The position numbers and the translations under genes are program-made. Below, piece by piece: positions 6,653 through 14,667 of a stretch of 21,378 bases of DNA. Source of the stretch: Peptococcaceae bacterium (lineage in GTDB: Bacteria; Bacillota; Desulfotomaculia; Desulfotomaculales; Desulfocucumaceae). The stretch is taken from positions 1 to 21,378 of the forward strand of contig JAAXTT010000012.1 of assembly GCA_013336365.1 (NCBI GenBank), given 5' to 3'. Each line of letters begins with the position of its first letter. Position 1 is the stretch's first letter. The notes under the pieces were generated by a model, which was given only the letters and a program-made list of their open reading frames with translations, ran no database searches and had not been told where the DNA came from.

Positions 6653-8443
6653 TTACTTAATAGTGAACTGACTGTAGTAAAGCTCAGAATATACCCCTTT
6701 TTTCTTGAGAAGTTCAAAATGACTTCCTGTTTCAATTATTTTGCCGTTTTCCATAACTAAAATGCTGTCGGCATCTTTAATTGTTGAAAGTCTGTGGGCA
6801 ATTACAAAGCTGGTTCTTCCTTTCATTAGGTCGGTCATTGCCTTTTGGATTAATAATTCTGTCCTTGTGTCAACATTGCTGGTTGCTTCGTCAAGAATCA
6901 AAATTGCCGGATCGGCAAGAAATGCTCGAGCAATTGTTAATAACTGTTTTTGCCCCTGGGAAATATTTGTTGCTTCCTCATCAAGGACTGTATCATATCC
7001 TCTTGGGAATGTTCTGATAAAATGATCAGCATGGGCCGCTTTGGCGGCATTTATTATTTGCTCGGGGCTGGCCCCTTTCTTTCCATAGGAAATATTATCC
7101 CGGATGCTGCCATTGAAGAGCCAGGTATCTTGAAGAACAATGCCAAACATTTTCCGGAGCTCATTACGTTTTAAACTATGGATATCTACTTTATCAATCA
7201 ATATTCTTCCCATATTCAAATCGTAGAAGCCCATCAGAAGATTGACTAGGGTGGTTTTACCTGCCCCGGTTGGGCCTACAATAGCTATTTTACTTCCCGG
7301 TGCAACATGGATGCTGAGGTTATCGATTATTAAATTGTTATCTTGATAGCCAAAATAGACCTTGTCAAATTCCACCTCTCCCTTAGGAAATAAAATTCTT
7401 TCGGGATTTTCTTTTTCAGGAGTTTCCTCTGCTTCATCCAATAGTTGAAAAACCCTTTCTGCAGAGGCAATTGTTGATTGGATAATACTGGCAATATTGG
7501 CAGTTTGCATTATTGGATAGGTAAATTGACGGGAATACTGAATGAAGGCCTGAATATCTCCGATTTCAATTGATTTTTTTAAAACAAGAATACTTCCCGC
7601 AACACTAATTACGACATAGCCAATATTCCCAATTAGGTTGATCATTGGGAAGACGATGCCGGAAATAAATTGTGCCTTCCAGGAAGAATTGTAAAGCCGG
7701 GTGTTTATTTTTTCAAATTTTTCCACAGCCAAATCTTCCTGACCGAAGGCTTTGATTATCTGGTGACCGGTGAACATTTCCTCAACATGTCCATTTAGTT
7801 TGCCTAATTCCTTTTGCTGTCCGGAGAAAAAGATTTGTGATTTTTTAGTGATGACAGCAGCTGAAATAAAGGATAGCGGTAGGGTAACCAATGCAATCAC
7901 AGTCATCAAGGGGCTTATTATTAACATCATTATCAGAATGCCCAGGAGAGTTATGGCGGCGGTTATCAGCTGAGTCAAGCTTTGCTGAAGAGTAGAGCTT
8001 ATGTTATCAATATCATTGGTGACCCGGCTGAGAATTTCGCCATGGCTTACAGAGTCAAAATAGCTTAAAGGCAAGTTGGAAAGTTTTTTATAGGTGGCAT
8101 TTCTTAGATTGAAAATAGTATTCTGCACCAATTCTGCCATTAAATACTGCTGCAGATATGAGAAAAATGCACTTATTATGTATAACACAGTCAGAAGCAA
8201 CAACAAATCCAGGATATATTCGAAATTAATACGGGCACCGGGAATATTGTTGTATTTTTCCATAACCCCATTGAAAACAATAGTCGTTGTGTTGCCTAAA
8301 ATTTTGGGGCTGACAATGCTAAAGACCGTGCTTAGGACAGCCATAAAAAAAATAATGACCAGCTTTACTTTCTGAGGCCTTAGATAGCCAAGAAGTCTAA
8401 AAATAATAGTTTTAGAGGCGATTTCCCTGTTGGTTTTAATCAT
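6653..8443 (-). CDS. Heterodimeric ABC exporter, subunit with the consensus Walker B and H-loop
   Basis: Half-transporter of 596 residues: a six-helix exporter membrane domain (about 20-330) followed by a nucleotide-binding domain. Visible motifs are Walker A GPTGAGKT (390-397), the Q-loop in GIVLQDTW, signature ISQGQ (494-498, where the canonical third-position Gly is Gln), Walker B ILILDE with catalytic Glu519, the D-loop SNVD, and H-loop His550 in FVIAHR. It pairs with the upstream subunit (8440-10164), whose ATP site is degenerate in the complementary way. The pair resembles multidrug exporters such as BmrC/BmrD or LmrC/LmrD. The ATG overlaps the partner's stop (ATGA) and has GAGGAGG 7 bases upstream, so the two are made together. 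The substrate cannot be read from the sequence; a drug or lipid is likely. Confidence 0.93.
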   Translation of the reverse strand: MIKTNREIASKTIIFRLLGYLRPQKVKLVIIFFMAVLSTVFSIVSPKILGNTTTIVFNGVMEKYNNIPGARINFEYILDLLLLLTVLYIISAFFSYLQQYLMAELVQNTIFNLRNATYKKLSNLPLSYFDSVSHGEILSRVTNDIDNISSTLQQSLTQLITAAITLLGILIMMLIISPLMTVIALVTLPLSFISAAVITKKSQIFFSGQQKELGKLNGHVEEMFTGHQIIKAFGQEDLAVEKFEKINTRLYNSSWKAQFISGIVFPMINLIGNIGYVVISVAGSILVLKKSIEIGDIQAFIQYSRQFTYPIMQTANIASIIQSTIASAERVFQLLDEAEETPEKENPERILFPKGEVEFDKVYFGYQDNNLIIDNLSIHVAPGSKIAIVGPTGAGKTTLVNLLMGFYDLNMGRILIDKVDIHSLKRNELRKMFGIVLQDTWLFNGSIRDNISYGKKGASPEQIINAAKAAHADHFIRTFPRGYDTVLDEEATNISQGQKQLLTIARAFLADPAILILDEATSNVDTRTELLIQKAMTDLMKGRTSFVIAHRLSTIKDADSILVMENGKIIETGSHFELLKKKGVYSELYYSQFTIK

Positions 8444-10164
8444 GAGATTTCCTCCTCAGAAAACTGGGATGAAACAATCTCACGATAAATGCTGCATGAA
8501 TTAATGAGCTCGGTGTGTTTTCCGGTGCTGATGACCTCTCCCTGGTCCAGAACAATTATTTGATCTGCCTCCATAACGGTACTTACTCTTTGGGCTATAA
8601 TAATGGTTGTTCTTTCAGTATCTTTTTTCAAAGCAGAACGGAGCTGCTGATCAGTCTTATAATCCAAAGCAGAGAAGCTGTCATCAAATAGATAAATTTC
8701 AGGCTTTCTGATTAATGCTCTTGCTATGGCTATCCGCTGCTTTTGTCCTCCGGACACATTACTTCCCCCTTGGGAAATAATAAAATTATAATTATCTTTC
8801 GCTTCATTGATAAATTCAGTGGCTTGAGCCATACCGGCTGCCTGGATTATTTCATTTTCTGAAGCGGTAATTTTTCCATATTGAATATTTTCAGAGACTG
8901 TTCCACTGAATAAGACGGTTTTTTGAGAAACAAAGCCGATTCTGCTTCTTAAATCCTTTTGCGACATATGTCTGATGTCAATCCCATTTAATAGTATTTC
9001 TCCTTGTTCAACATCATAAAAGCGAAGAATCAGATTTGCCAAAGTTGATTTGCCGGAGCCTGTTCCTCCGATTATGGCAGTAGTTTTTCCGGCCTGGGCA
9101 GTAAAGGACACCTTGCTTAAAGCAGGGTCTTCGGCTCCGGGATATCTGAAGACAACATTTTTAAATTCCAGTTGTCCACTATTGTGGGAGGGTGTTTTGG
9201 TTTCCTCGGAATCGGAGATTTCCGGAATAATATCCAGGACTTCATTAATTCTTTTTGCTGAAGCCTCTGCTCTGGGAATCATTATAAAGATAAAGGACAT
9301 CATGACTAATGAAAACATTATGAGCATGGCATATTGAATAAAGGCCATCAAGTCTCCAACCTGCATATTGCCATGGTCAATGCGAATTCCACCAAACCAA
9401 ACTATAGCAATTGTTGAAACATTCATTATCAGCATCATTAATGGCATTGTGGACGCCATCAAACGATTCACCCTTATGGAGGTATCAGTAAAATCTCTAT
9501 TTGCCTGTGAAAATCTGGCTTCTTCATATTCCCCTTGGTCAAAGGCTCTGATAACCTTTACTCCGGTAAGGCCCTCTCGAAAAATTCTGTTTAAAGTATC
9601 GGTTTTTATTTGCATGGCATTAAAAAGAGGGATTCCTTTCTTTGCAATTAAAAAGAGAACTATAGTCAGCAAAGGCAAAATAATAGCGAAAATACCAGAA
9701 AGCTTGGCATCCTTTGCCACTGCCAAAGCAATACCTCCTATGCAGGTTATGGGTGCTGTCACCATCATCCGCAGAATAACTATCAATACCTGCTGAACCT
9801 GATTGACATCATTAGTGGTTCGGGTTATCAAGGATGCAGTGCCAAAGAGGTTAAATTCATTTAGGGAGTAGCTTTCAATCCTGGAGAAAACCTTGCTTCG
9901 CAATATCTTTCCCAGACCGGTGGCAACACGAGCTGACAAAAAGCTGCTGTAAATCATGGCTGCAGCACTGGTTATCGATACAGCAAGCATAAATAGACCT
10001 TGCTTGTAAATATAGGATGTATTACCCTGGATAATTCCGATATCTACAATATCAGACATTAGGGTTGGCAAATATAGGTCGGCTAGGGATTGGAAGATCA
10101 ATAAAAATAGAACCAGAGTCAGTGTTCCGGAAAAGGGCGATAAATTTTTAAAAATTTTAAACAT
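8440..10164 (-). CDS. Heterodimeric ABC exporter, subunit with the degenerate Walker B and H-loop
   Basis: Half-transporter of 574 residues with a six-helix exporter domain (about 10-300) and an ATP-binding domain. Motifs are Walker A GGTGSGKS (366-373), Q-loop GFVSQKT, a canonical signature VSGGQ (470-474), Walker B YLFDD with Asp495 where the catalytic Glu normally sits, and Gln525 in IIAQRV where the H-loop His normally sits. These changes are typical of the inactive ATP site in heterodimeric type IV exporters. It is the first gene of the minus-strand operon; the partner follows with a four-base overlap. The ATG has TGGAG about 10 bases upstream. Its promoter probably lies in the divergent region shared with the stress-protein gene, next to a nine-base inverted repeat that could bind a repressor. 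Confidence 0.93.
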   Translation of the reverse strand: MFKIFKNLSPFSGTLTLVLFLLIFQSLADLYLPTLMSDIVDIGIIQGNTSYIYKQGLFMLAVSITSAAAMIYSSFLSARVATGLGKILRSKVFSRIESYSLNEFNLFGTASLITRTTNDVNQVQQVLIVILRMMVTAPITCIGGIALAVAKDAKLSGIFAIILPLLTIVLFLIAKKGIPLFNAMQIKTDTLNRIFREGLTGVKVIRAFDQGEYEEARFSQANRDFTDTSIRVNRLMASTMPLMMLIMNVSTIAIVWFGGIRIDHGNMQVGDLMAFIQYAMLIMFSLVMMSFIFIMIPRAEASAKRINEVLDIIPEISDSEETKTPSHNSGQLEFKNVVFRYPGAEDPALSKVSFTAQAGKTTAIIGGTGSGKSTLANLILRFYDVEQGEILLNGIDIRHMSQKDLRSRIGFVSQKTVLFSGTVSENIQYGKITASENEIIQAAGMAQATEFINEAKDNYNFIISQGGSNVSGGQKQRIAIARALIRKPEIYLFDDSFSALDYKTDQQLRSALKKDTERTTIIIAQRVSTVMEADQIIVLDQGEVISTGKHTELINSCSIYREIVSSQFSEEEIS

Positions 10165-10229
10165 ATTGTTAGGTCTCCATATATATTGATAATTTTCTGT
10201 GCAACCTTGGGTGAAAGCTATATTGCAAT

Positions 10230-10254
10230 GCAGGAATACATATTTTATTCCTGC
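10230..10254. repeat. Nine-base inverted repeat, candidate operator of the ABC exporter
   Basis: Perfect arms GCAGGAATA and TATTCCTGC separated by seven bases. On the minus strand this repeat covers the predicted -10 box (ATTTTA at 10242-10247 in plus orientation) and the expected transcription start of the ABC operon. It has no following T-run on either strand, so an operator is more likely than a terminator. Confidence 0.5.
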
Positions 10255-10270
10255 TGTCTGGGAGTGTCAA
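10242..10270 (-). promoter_or_regulatory. Promoter of the ABC exporter operon
   Basis: Read on the minus strand: TTGACA (10265-10270, 6/6 match to -35), a 17-base spacer, then TAAAAT (10242-10247, 5/6 match to -10). The expected start of the transcript is about 70 bases upstream of the first ABC gene's ATG. Its -35 forms one half of the palindrome TGTCAAGCTTTTGACA shared with the plus-strand promoter. Confidence 0.65.
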
Positions 10271-10274
10271 GCTT

Positions 10275-10302
10275 TTGACAGTTTTAGGGAAATTTGAATA
10301 AT
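10275..10302 (+). promoter_or_regulatory. Promoter of the universal stress protein gene
   Basis: TTGACA (10275-10280, 6/6), a 16-base spacer, and AATAAT (10297-10302, 5/6). The -35 boxes of this and the opposing ABC promoter lie four bases apart and form a perfect palindrome at 10265-10280. The two polymerases would compete for the same site. Confidence 0.6.
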
Positions 10303-10373
10303 TAGACCATAAAAAGAGGATTTGGAAAAACAGTATTGAAGGAATTAAGTAAAAAGATGAAGGTGAAATTATT

Positions 10374-10811
10374 ATGTATGAAAAAATATTGGTTCCCCTT
10401 GATGGGTCTGTCCAGTCTCAAAGATCAGCTGAGTATGCAATTGAGCTTGCCAAATCCATGAATTCCCAGGTTGTTTTTATTCATGTAATACCGGTGCTTC
10501 CTCCCTATGAACGCCATCAGTCGGGCAGTTCGGAAAGTGCTTATCAGCACCTTCACGATGATTTGAGACAGAGTGGGGAAGGGATTATTGAAAATGCTAA
10601 AGCACTTTTTGGAAAAGAGGATATTAACGCCAGCTATAGATTGCTTTGGGGTAATCCTGCCATGGAGATATGTCATTTTGCCAAGGAAGAGGATATTAGC
10701 CTGATAGTTATGGGAAATAGGGGATTGGGAGAAATAAAGGGATACCTGATTGGAAGTATCAGTAATAGGGTAGTAAGACATGCCTCCTGTCCGGTTATGA
10801 TAGTAAGATGA
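10374..10811 (+). CDS. Universal stress protein (UspA family, ATP-binding type)
   Basis: A small cytoplasmic protein of 145 residues with a single Usp fold. It starts with the family strand ILVPLDGS (5-12, Asp10). It ends with the nucleotide-binding signature G-2x-G-9x-G-S, seen as Gly114, Gly117, Gly127 and Ser128, followed by the last strand CPVMIVR. This signature marks the ATP-binding branch (as in M. jannaschii MJ0577) rather than the E. coli UspA branch. The family acts in stress survival, and the exact role here is unknown. The ATG has AAGGTGA about 9 bases upstream. It is a single gene divergent from the ABC exporter, with which it shares a promoter region. A hairpin with a T-run at 10942-10972 may end the transcript. 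Confidence 0.93.
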   Translation: MYEKILVPLDGSVQSQRSAEYAIELAKSMNSQVVFIHVIPVLPPYERHQSGSSESAYQHLHDDLRQSGEGIIENAKALFGKEDINASYRLLWGNPAMEICHFAKEEDISLIVMGNRGLGEIKGYLIGSISNRVVRHASCPVMIVR

Positions 10812-10900
10812 TTTTCTTATGGCAGGAGTGTTTTTGATGTGTTCGGTGTGAATATGAAGATAGGTTTTTGCGGTTTGGTATACTTGATATAGTTGTTTTT

Positions 10901-10916
10901 TATATCTCGATATAAT
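10901..10916 (+). promoter_or_regulatory. Possible purL promoter with overlapping inverted repeat
   Basis: A perfect TATAAT (10911-10916) about 80 bases before purL overlaps the inverted repeat TATATC-TC-GATATA (10901-10914). A third copy of the half-site (GATATA) lies at 10886-10891. I find no good -35 at 16-18 bases, so promoter activity would need an activator or be weak. An operator function for the repeat is inference. Confidence 0.3.
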
Positions 10917-10941
10917 AGAATTTATCTATTCAAGCAATTAT

Positions 10942-10972
10942 CTCCGGCTCGGAAGGGTCGGAGGTTGTTTTT
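10942..10972 (+). terminator. Intrinsic terminator or attenuator upstream of purL
   Basis: CTCCGGC (10942-10948) can pair with the downstream GGTCGGAG (10956-10963), including one G-T wobble, with a short loop. A T-rich tract, GTTGTTTTT, follows. It could end the universal stress protein transcript. Because it sits about 20 bases before the purL ribosome binding site and after a TATAAT, it could also act as a purL attenuator. Confidence 0.5.
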
Positions 10973-10993
10973 AAATCAGCAGGGGGTGAATGT

Positions 10994-13834
10994 TTGGCCA
11001 TTCAAGAGGTTAGAGTCATGAACAAGCTGGATTTTCCTGACACAATAGGGGAAGCATTACTATATGATATTCATCATACCCTGGGTATTACTGATATTAG
11101 CCGGGTCAGGACAGCTAAGGTTTATCGTTTTCAGGGAATCAGTGAAGATGAGGCGGCAAATATTGCCAACAGATTACTGGCAGAGGATATTTTTCAACAG
11201 TTTAGTATAAATAATGATAATCTGTTGCAGGGTCAGTTGGTTGTTGAGGTTGCATATAAACCCGGAGTTATGAATCCTGAGGCGGCATCCTTAATGAAGT
11301 CAGCATCTGATTTGGGGATAACCGGAATTAAGGCAGCTGATTCCAGCCGAGAATATGCATTTTTTGGGCCGGGAGTATCCAAGGATAGTATTGATCAGGT
11401 TTTGAAAAAGCTTTTGGTAAATGAAACTATCGAGAGAGTAGTAACGGTTAAACCCGAGACCTTGATTTTGGAAGGAAAACTTGGAGTTACAGAAATAATC
11501 CCGATAAGAGGCATGTCAGATCAAGAGCTTATGGAGCTGAGCAAGGATACCCTTTTCTTGAATCTGGAGGAAATGAATACTATAAAAAAATACTTTATTG
11601 AAATAGACAGAGACCCTACTGATTGTGAGGTCGAGACACTGGCTCAGACCTGGTCAGAGCATTGTGGTCATAAAACATTCAGAGCCAAGCTGTTAGTAAA
11701 TGGAGAGATTAAAACTCCTTTGCTAAAGCGACTGCAGCAATCCACCAAGGAAGCCAATCATCCCTTGGTATTATCGGCCTTTGTAGATAATTCCGGGGTA
11801 ATGGCATTTTATGATGGCTGGGCAATTTGCGGTAAAGTTGAGACCCATAATTCTCCCTCTGCTATTGAGCCTTATGGGGGAGCTATGACAGGCAGTGGGG
11901 GAGTGTTCAGGGATATAATGGGTACAGGTCTGGGTGCAAGGGTTATTGCATCTACAGATATGTTTTGCTTTGCCCCTCCCTGGATGGATCCTGACCAAAT
12001 ACCACCGGGATGTCTTCATCCAAAGTATATGCTGCGCCGTGTGGTTTCCGGGGTTAGGGATTATGGTAATCGAATGGGAATTCCCACCAATAACGGTTCA
12101 GTCCACTTTCATCCTGATTTCAGAGCTAAGCCTACAGTTATTGTTGGTGCCTATGGTCTTTTGCCTGAAGCATCATGCAAAAAAGGAAGTCCTAAAACAG
12201 GAGATTTGGCGGTAGTAATGGGTGGTAAAACAGGTCGGGATGGAATTCATGGAGCTACCTTTTCCAGTGGCGAAATGACTCATCGAACCATTGAGGTCAA
12301 TGCCAATGCCGTTCAAATAGGAAATGCCATCGAAGAAAAAAGAACTGCCGATGCCTTGCTGGAAGCAACTGAAGCAGGGTTAATTAGAGCATTAACCGAT
12401 TGTGGAGCAGGAGGGTTTGGTTCTGCATTTGGTGAGATGGGATCTGAAACAGGGGTTGAGATATGGCTGGATAAGGCGCCATTGAAATATCAGGGTCTTA
12501 ATCCGTGGGAGATTTGGTTGTCAGAGAGTCAAGAGAGAATGGCTTTGGCAATTGATCCTGAGGACTGGATAAAATTCAATGATATATGTACAATGTATAA
12601 CGTTGAAGCCGTGGTAGCCGGCAAGTTTACCGACGATAAAATGCTAAGGGTAACCTTTGATGGACAGATTGTATGTCTTTTGGATATGGAGTTTTTACAT
12701 AATGGACTGCCTGATAAAAATCTTACTGCGTCCTGGGTGTTGCCACAAGGAGCAGAGGCAATGCCTGATTCACCATTAGACTGGGTTGAGGCCTATTGCC
12801 AAATAATGGCGGATCCCGATGTGTGTTCAAAGGAACCAATTGTAAGAATGTATGACCATGGTGTTCAGGGCTCAAGCAGCCTACCACCATTTACAGGGGT
12901 AATGTCTGACGGACCTAATGATGCTACAGTGATTACCCCTATTTATGGCAAAAACTATGGAGTTGTAATAAGTCATGGGATGAATCCCGGCCTTAACAAT
13001 ATAAATCCATATCATGGCAGCATTTGGGCTGCGACTGAGGCTGTATCCAATGCTGTAGCAGTTGGTGCAGATCCTTCCGAGCTTTGCTTAATCGATAACT
13101 TTATTTGGCCCTTTCCTGATGAGGAATCCCTAGGTGCGTTGGATATGTCCGTTGATGCCTGTGTTGATTTTGTCAAGGAATTCGGTATGCCCTTTATCTC
13201 TGGGAAAGACAGTCTTTCCAGTACCTATCGCGGTGCTGACGGCACAGTGATTAAGATTCCGCCGGTTCTTTGTATCTCAGCCTTCGGGCGGATTAAGGAT
13301 GTTACCAAAACTATATCTACAGATATGAAGAAAGCAGGCTCTGCTATTGTGCTGGTTGGTCAGCGAAATACAAGTGAAATGGCCGGATCAGTGTACTGTA
13401 ATATCTTAGGTATAAAGGGAACGAATCTTCCGGAGATTAACCTTGAGATTCTAAATAAGGTTTTTCAAGCTCTGCATAAGGCAATAGTTAAGGGCAAGCT
13501 TCTATCCTGTCATGATATCAGCGAGGGAGGAATTGCTTCAGCTTTAGCTGAGATGTGCATTGGCGGTAATATGGGTGTTGAGGTTAACTTGCCTGATTTT
13601 GAAAATCCGCAAAATTTCCTTTTTAATGAAACGGCGGGAACGTTTATTGTTGAAATCGAAAGTGAATCAATGTTGCCGGAGTTATTTAAGGGCATCCCAT
13701 ATCAGGTTATTGGCAAAACAATTGCTGAAAGAACCATAGGGGTAAACCTTGAAAACCGTGAGCTTTTCAAGGTTGAGATAGACAGACTGAAGGAGGCCTG
13801 GAAGGCTCCTATGAAGGAGGTGTTTGGGCCATAA
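10994..13834 (+). CDS. purL: Phosphoribosylformylglycinamidine synthase, PurS-PurL fusion
   Basis: Makes FGAM from FGAR, ATP and ammonia delivered by PurQ, in de novo purine synthesis. The 946-residue protein is longer than a small PurL (about 740) and shorter than the large E. coli form (about 1295). The extra N-terminus contains two PurS-like repeats, about 7-73 and 77-150; the second has VEVAYKPGVMNPEA and ends LVNETIERVV. The PurL part follows, with WSEHCGHKTF (near 220), VETHNSPSAIEPYGG (near 282), and in the second half GKDSLSSTYR and SCHDISEGG. No glutaminase domain is present; purQ follows as a separate gene. The start is TTG with AGGGGGTGA 5 bases upstream. An in-frame ATG eight codons later is possible but would trim the first strand. 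The stop overlaps the presumed purQ start. Confidence 0.93.
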   Translation: MAIQEVRVMNKLDFPDTIGEALLYDIHHTLGITDISRVRTAKVYRFQGISEDEAANIANRLLAEDIFQQFSINNDNLLQGQLVVEVAYKPGVMNPEAASLMKSASDLGITGIKAADSSREYAFFGPGVSKDSIDQVLKKLLVNETIERVVTVKPETLILEGKLGVTEIIPIRGMSDQELMELSKDTLFLNLEEMNTIKKYFIEIDRDPTDCEVETLAQTWSEHCGHKTFRAKLLVNGEIKTPLLKRLQQSTKEANHPLVLSAFVDNSGVMAFYDGWAICGKVETHNSPSAIEPYGGAMTGSGGVFRDIMGTGLGARVIASTDMFCFAPPWMDPDQIPPGCLHPKYMLRRVVSGVRDYGNRMGIPTNNGSVHFHPDFRAKPTVIVGAYGLLPEASCKKGSPKTGDLAVVMGGKTGRDGIHGATFSSGEMTHRTIEVNANAVQIGNAIEEKRTADALLEATEAGLIRALTDCGAGGFGSAFGEMGSETGVEIWLDKAPLKYQGLNPWEIWLSESQERMALAIDPEDWIKFNDICTMYNVEAVVAGKFTDDKMLRVTFDGQIVCLLDMEFLHNGLPDKNLTASWVLPQGAEAMPDSPLDWVEAYCQIMADPDVCSKEPIVRMYDHGVQGSSSLPPFTGVMSDGPNDATVITPIYGKNYGVVISHGMNPGLNNINPYHGSIWAATEAVSNAVAVGADPSELCLIDNFIWPFPDEESLGALDMSVDACVDFVKEFGMPFISGKDSLSSTYRGADGTVIKIPPVLCISAFGRIKDVTKTISTDMKKAGSAIVLVGQRNTSEMAGSVYCNILGIKGTNLPEINLEILNKVFQALHKAIVKGKLLSCHDISEGGIASALAEMCIGGNMGVEVNLPDFENPQNFLFNETAGTFIVEIESESMLPELFKGIPYQVIGKTIAERTIGVNLENRELFKVEIDRLKEAWKAPMKEVFGP

Positions 13835-14607
13835 AACCTAAAATTTGCTTATTGAGAACCGATGGGATCAATTGTGACAATGAGACCTTTTATGCTTTTC
13901 GTAAGGCAGGAGCAGAGCCCAAGCTGGTCCATGTCAACCAGCTCAGGTCTGGTCAGGAGAACCTGGCGGACTATCAGCTGCTGGTATTGTCCGGAGGATT
14001 TTCTTATGGTGATGATGTTCATTCAGGAAAAATCCTTGCTGTTGAGCTGACATCTTTTCTAAAGGAAAGTATTCAGGAATTTATTAACAAGGGTAAGCCG
14101 GTATTGGGTATCTGCAATGGTTTTCAGGTACTTGTAAGAACAGGTCTGTTGCCGGATTTAAAGCTGGGGCAGATTAATACTACCTTGATTAATAACAATA
14201 GTGGCAGATTTGAATGTCGCTGGGTGGACACCAGGGTAGAGAAAAGTAATTGTATTTTTACCAAAGGAATGGCCGGGAGTATTGTAAGTATGCAGTCAGC
14301 ACATGGTGAAGGGAAATTTTATACAGACCCGGAGCAGCTGAAAAGACTTGAGGATTCATCCCAAGTAGTGTTTCGCTATGCTGATTCTCAAGGACTTCCC
14401 ACAATGAATTATCCGGAGAATCCTAATGGGTCTCTAAATTCTATTGCTGGAATATGTGATCGAACCGGGTTGGTTTTAGGCTTGATGCCTCATCCCGAGA
14501 GATTTGTGGAAATTCATCAACATCCCAATTGGCGCAGGGGCGGATTCGAGTCACCCCACGGACTGCCGATATTTATAAATGCTGTTAAGTATTGCCAGGA
14601 AATGTAG
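13831..14607 (+). CDS. purQ: FGAM synthase glutaminase subunit (PurQ), apparently starting at ATA
   Basis: Class I glutamine amidotransferase that supplies ammonia to PurL. The triad is visible as Cys95 in LGICNGFQ, and His221 and Glu223 in MPHPER. GGFSYGDDVHSG is also typical of PurQ. The first standard start codon in frame is TTG at 13852. That would remove the first strand (KPKICLL), which the fold needs and which relatives have just after their start Met, and it has no SD. Seven codons upstream, ATA at 13831 lies 8-10 bases after AAGGAGGTG (13814-13822) and overlaps the purL stop as ATAA, replacing the usual ATGA coupling. Upstream the frame is open only back to 13777, with a lone CTG at 13798. 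I therefore place the start at ATA. A sequencing error for ATG is possible. From ATA the protein has 258 residues. Confidence 0.9.
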   Translation: MKPKICLLRTDGINCDNETFYAFRKAGAEPKLVHVNQLRSGQENLADYQLLVLSGGFSYGDDVHSGKILAVELTSFLKESIQEFINKGKPVLGICNGFQVLVRTGLLPDLKLGQINTTLINNNSGRFECRWVDTRVEKSNCIFTKGMAGSIVSMQSAHGEGKFYTDPEQLKRLEDSSQVVFRYADSQGLPTMNYPENPNGSLNSIAGICDRTGLVLGLMPHPERFVEIHQHPNWRRGGFESPHGLPIFINAVKYCQEM

Positions 14608-14667
14608 TTAATAAATAATTATTGGTCAATTGTTTTTTAGCAGACTGATAAAGGGGAAGATGATAAA

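Noticed and set aside
9368..9796. 142-codon open frame on the plus strand inside the ABC exporter gene
   Set aside because: It lies opposite the exporter's membrane-domain coding sequence, and there is no ribosome binding site or recognisable domain.
13852..14607. purQ starting at TTG 13852
   Set aside because: This start has no Shine-Dalgarno sequence and removes the conserved first beta strand of the amidotransferase; ATA at 13831 fits better.
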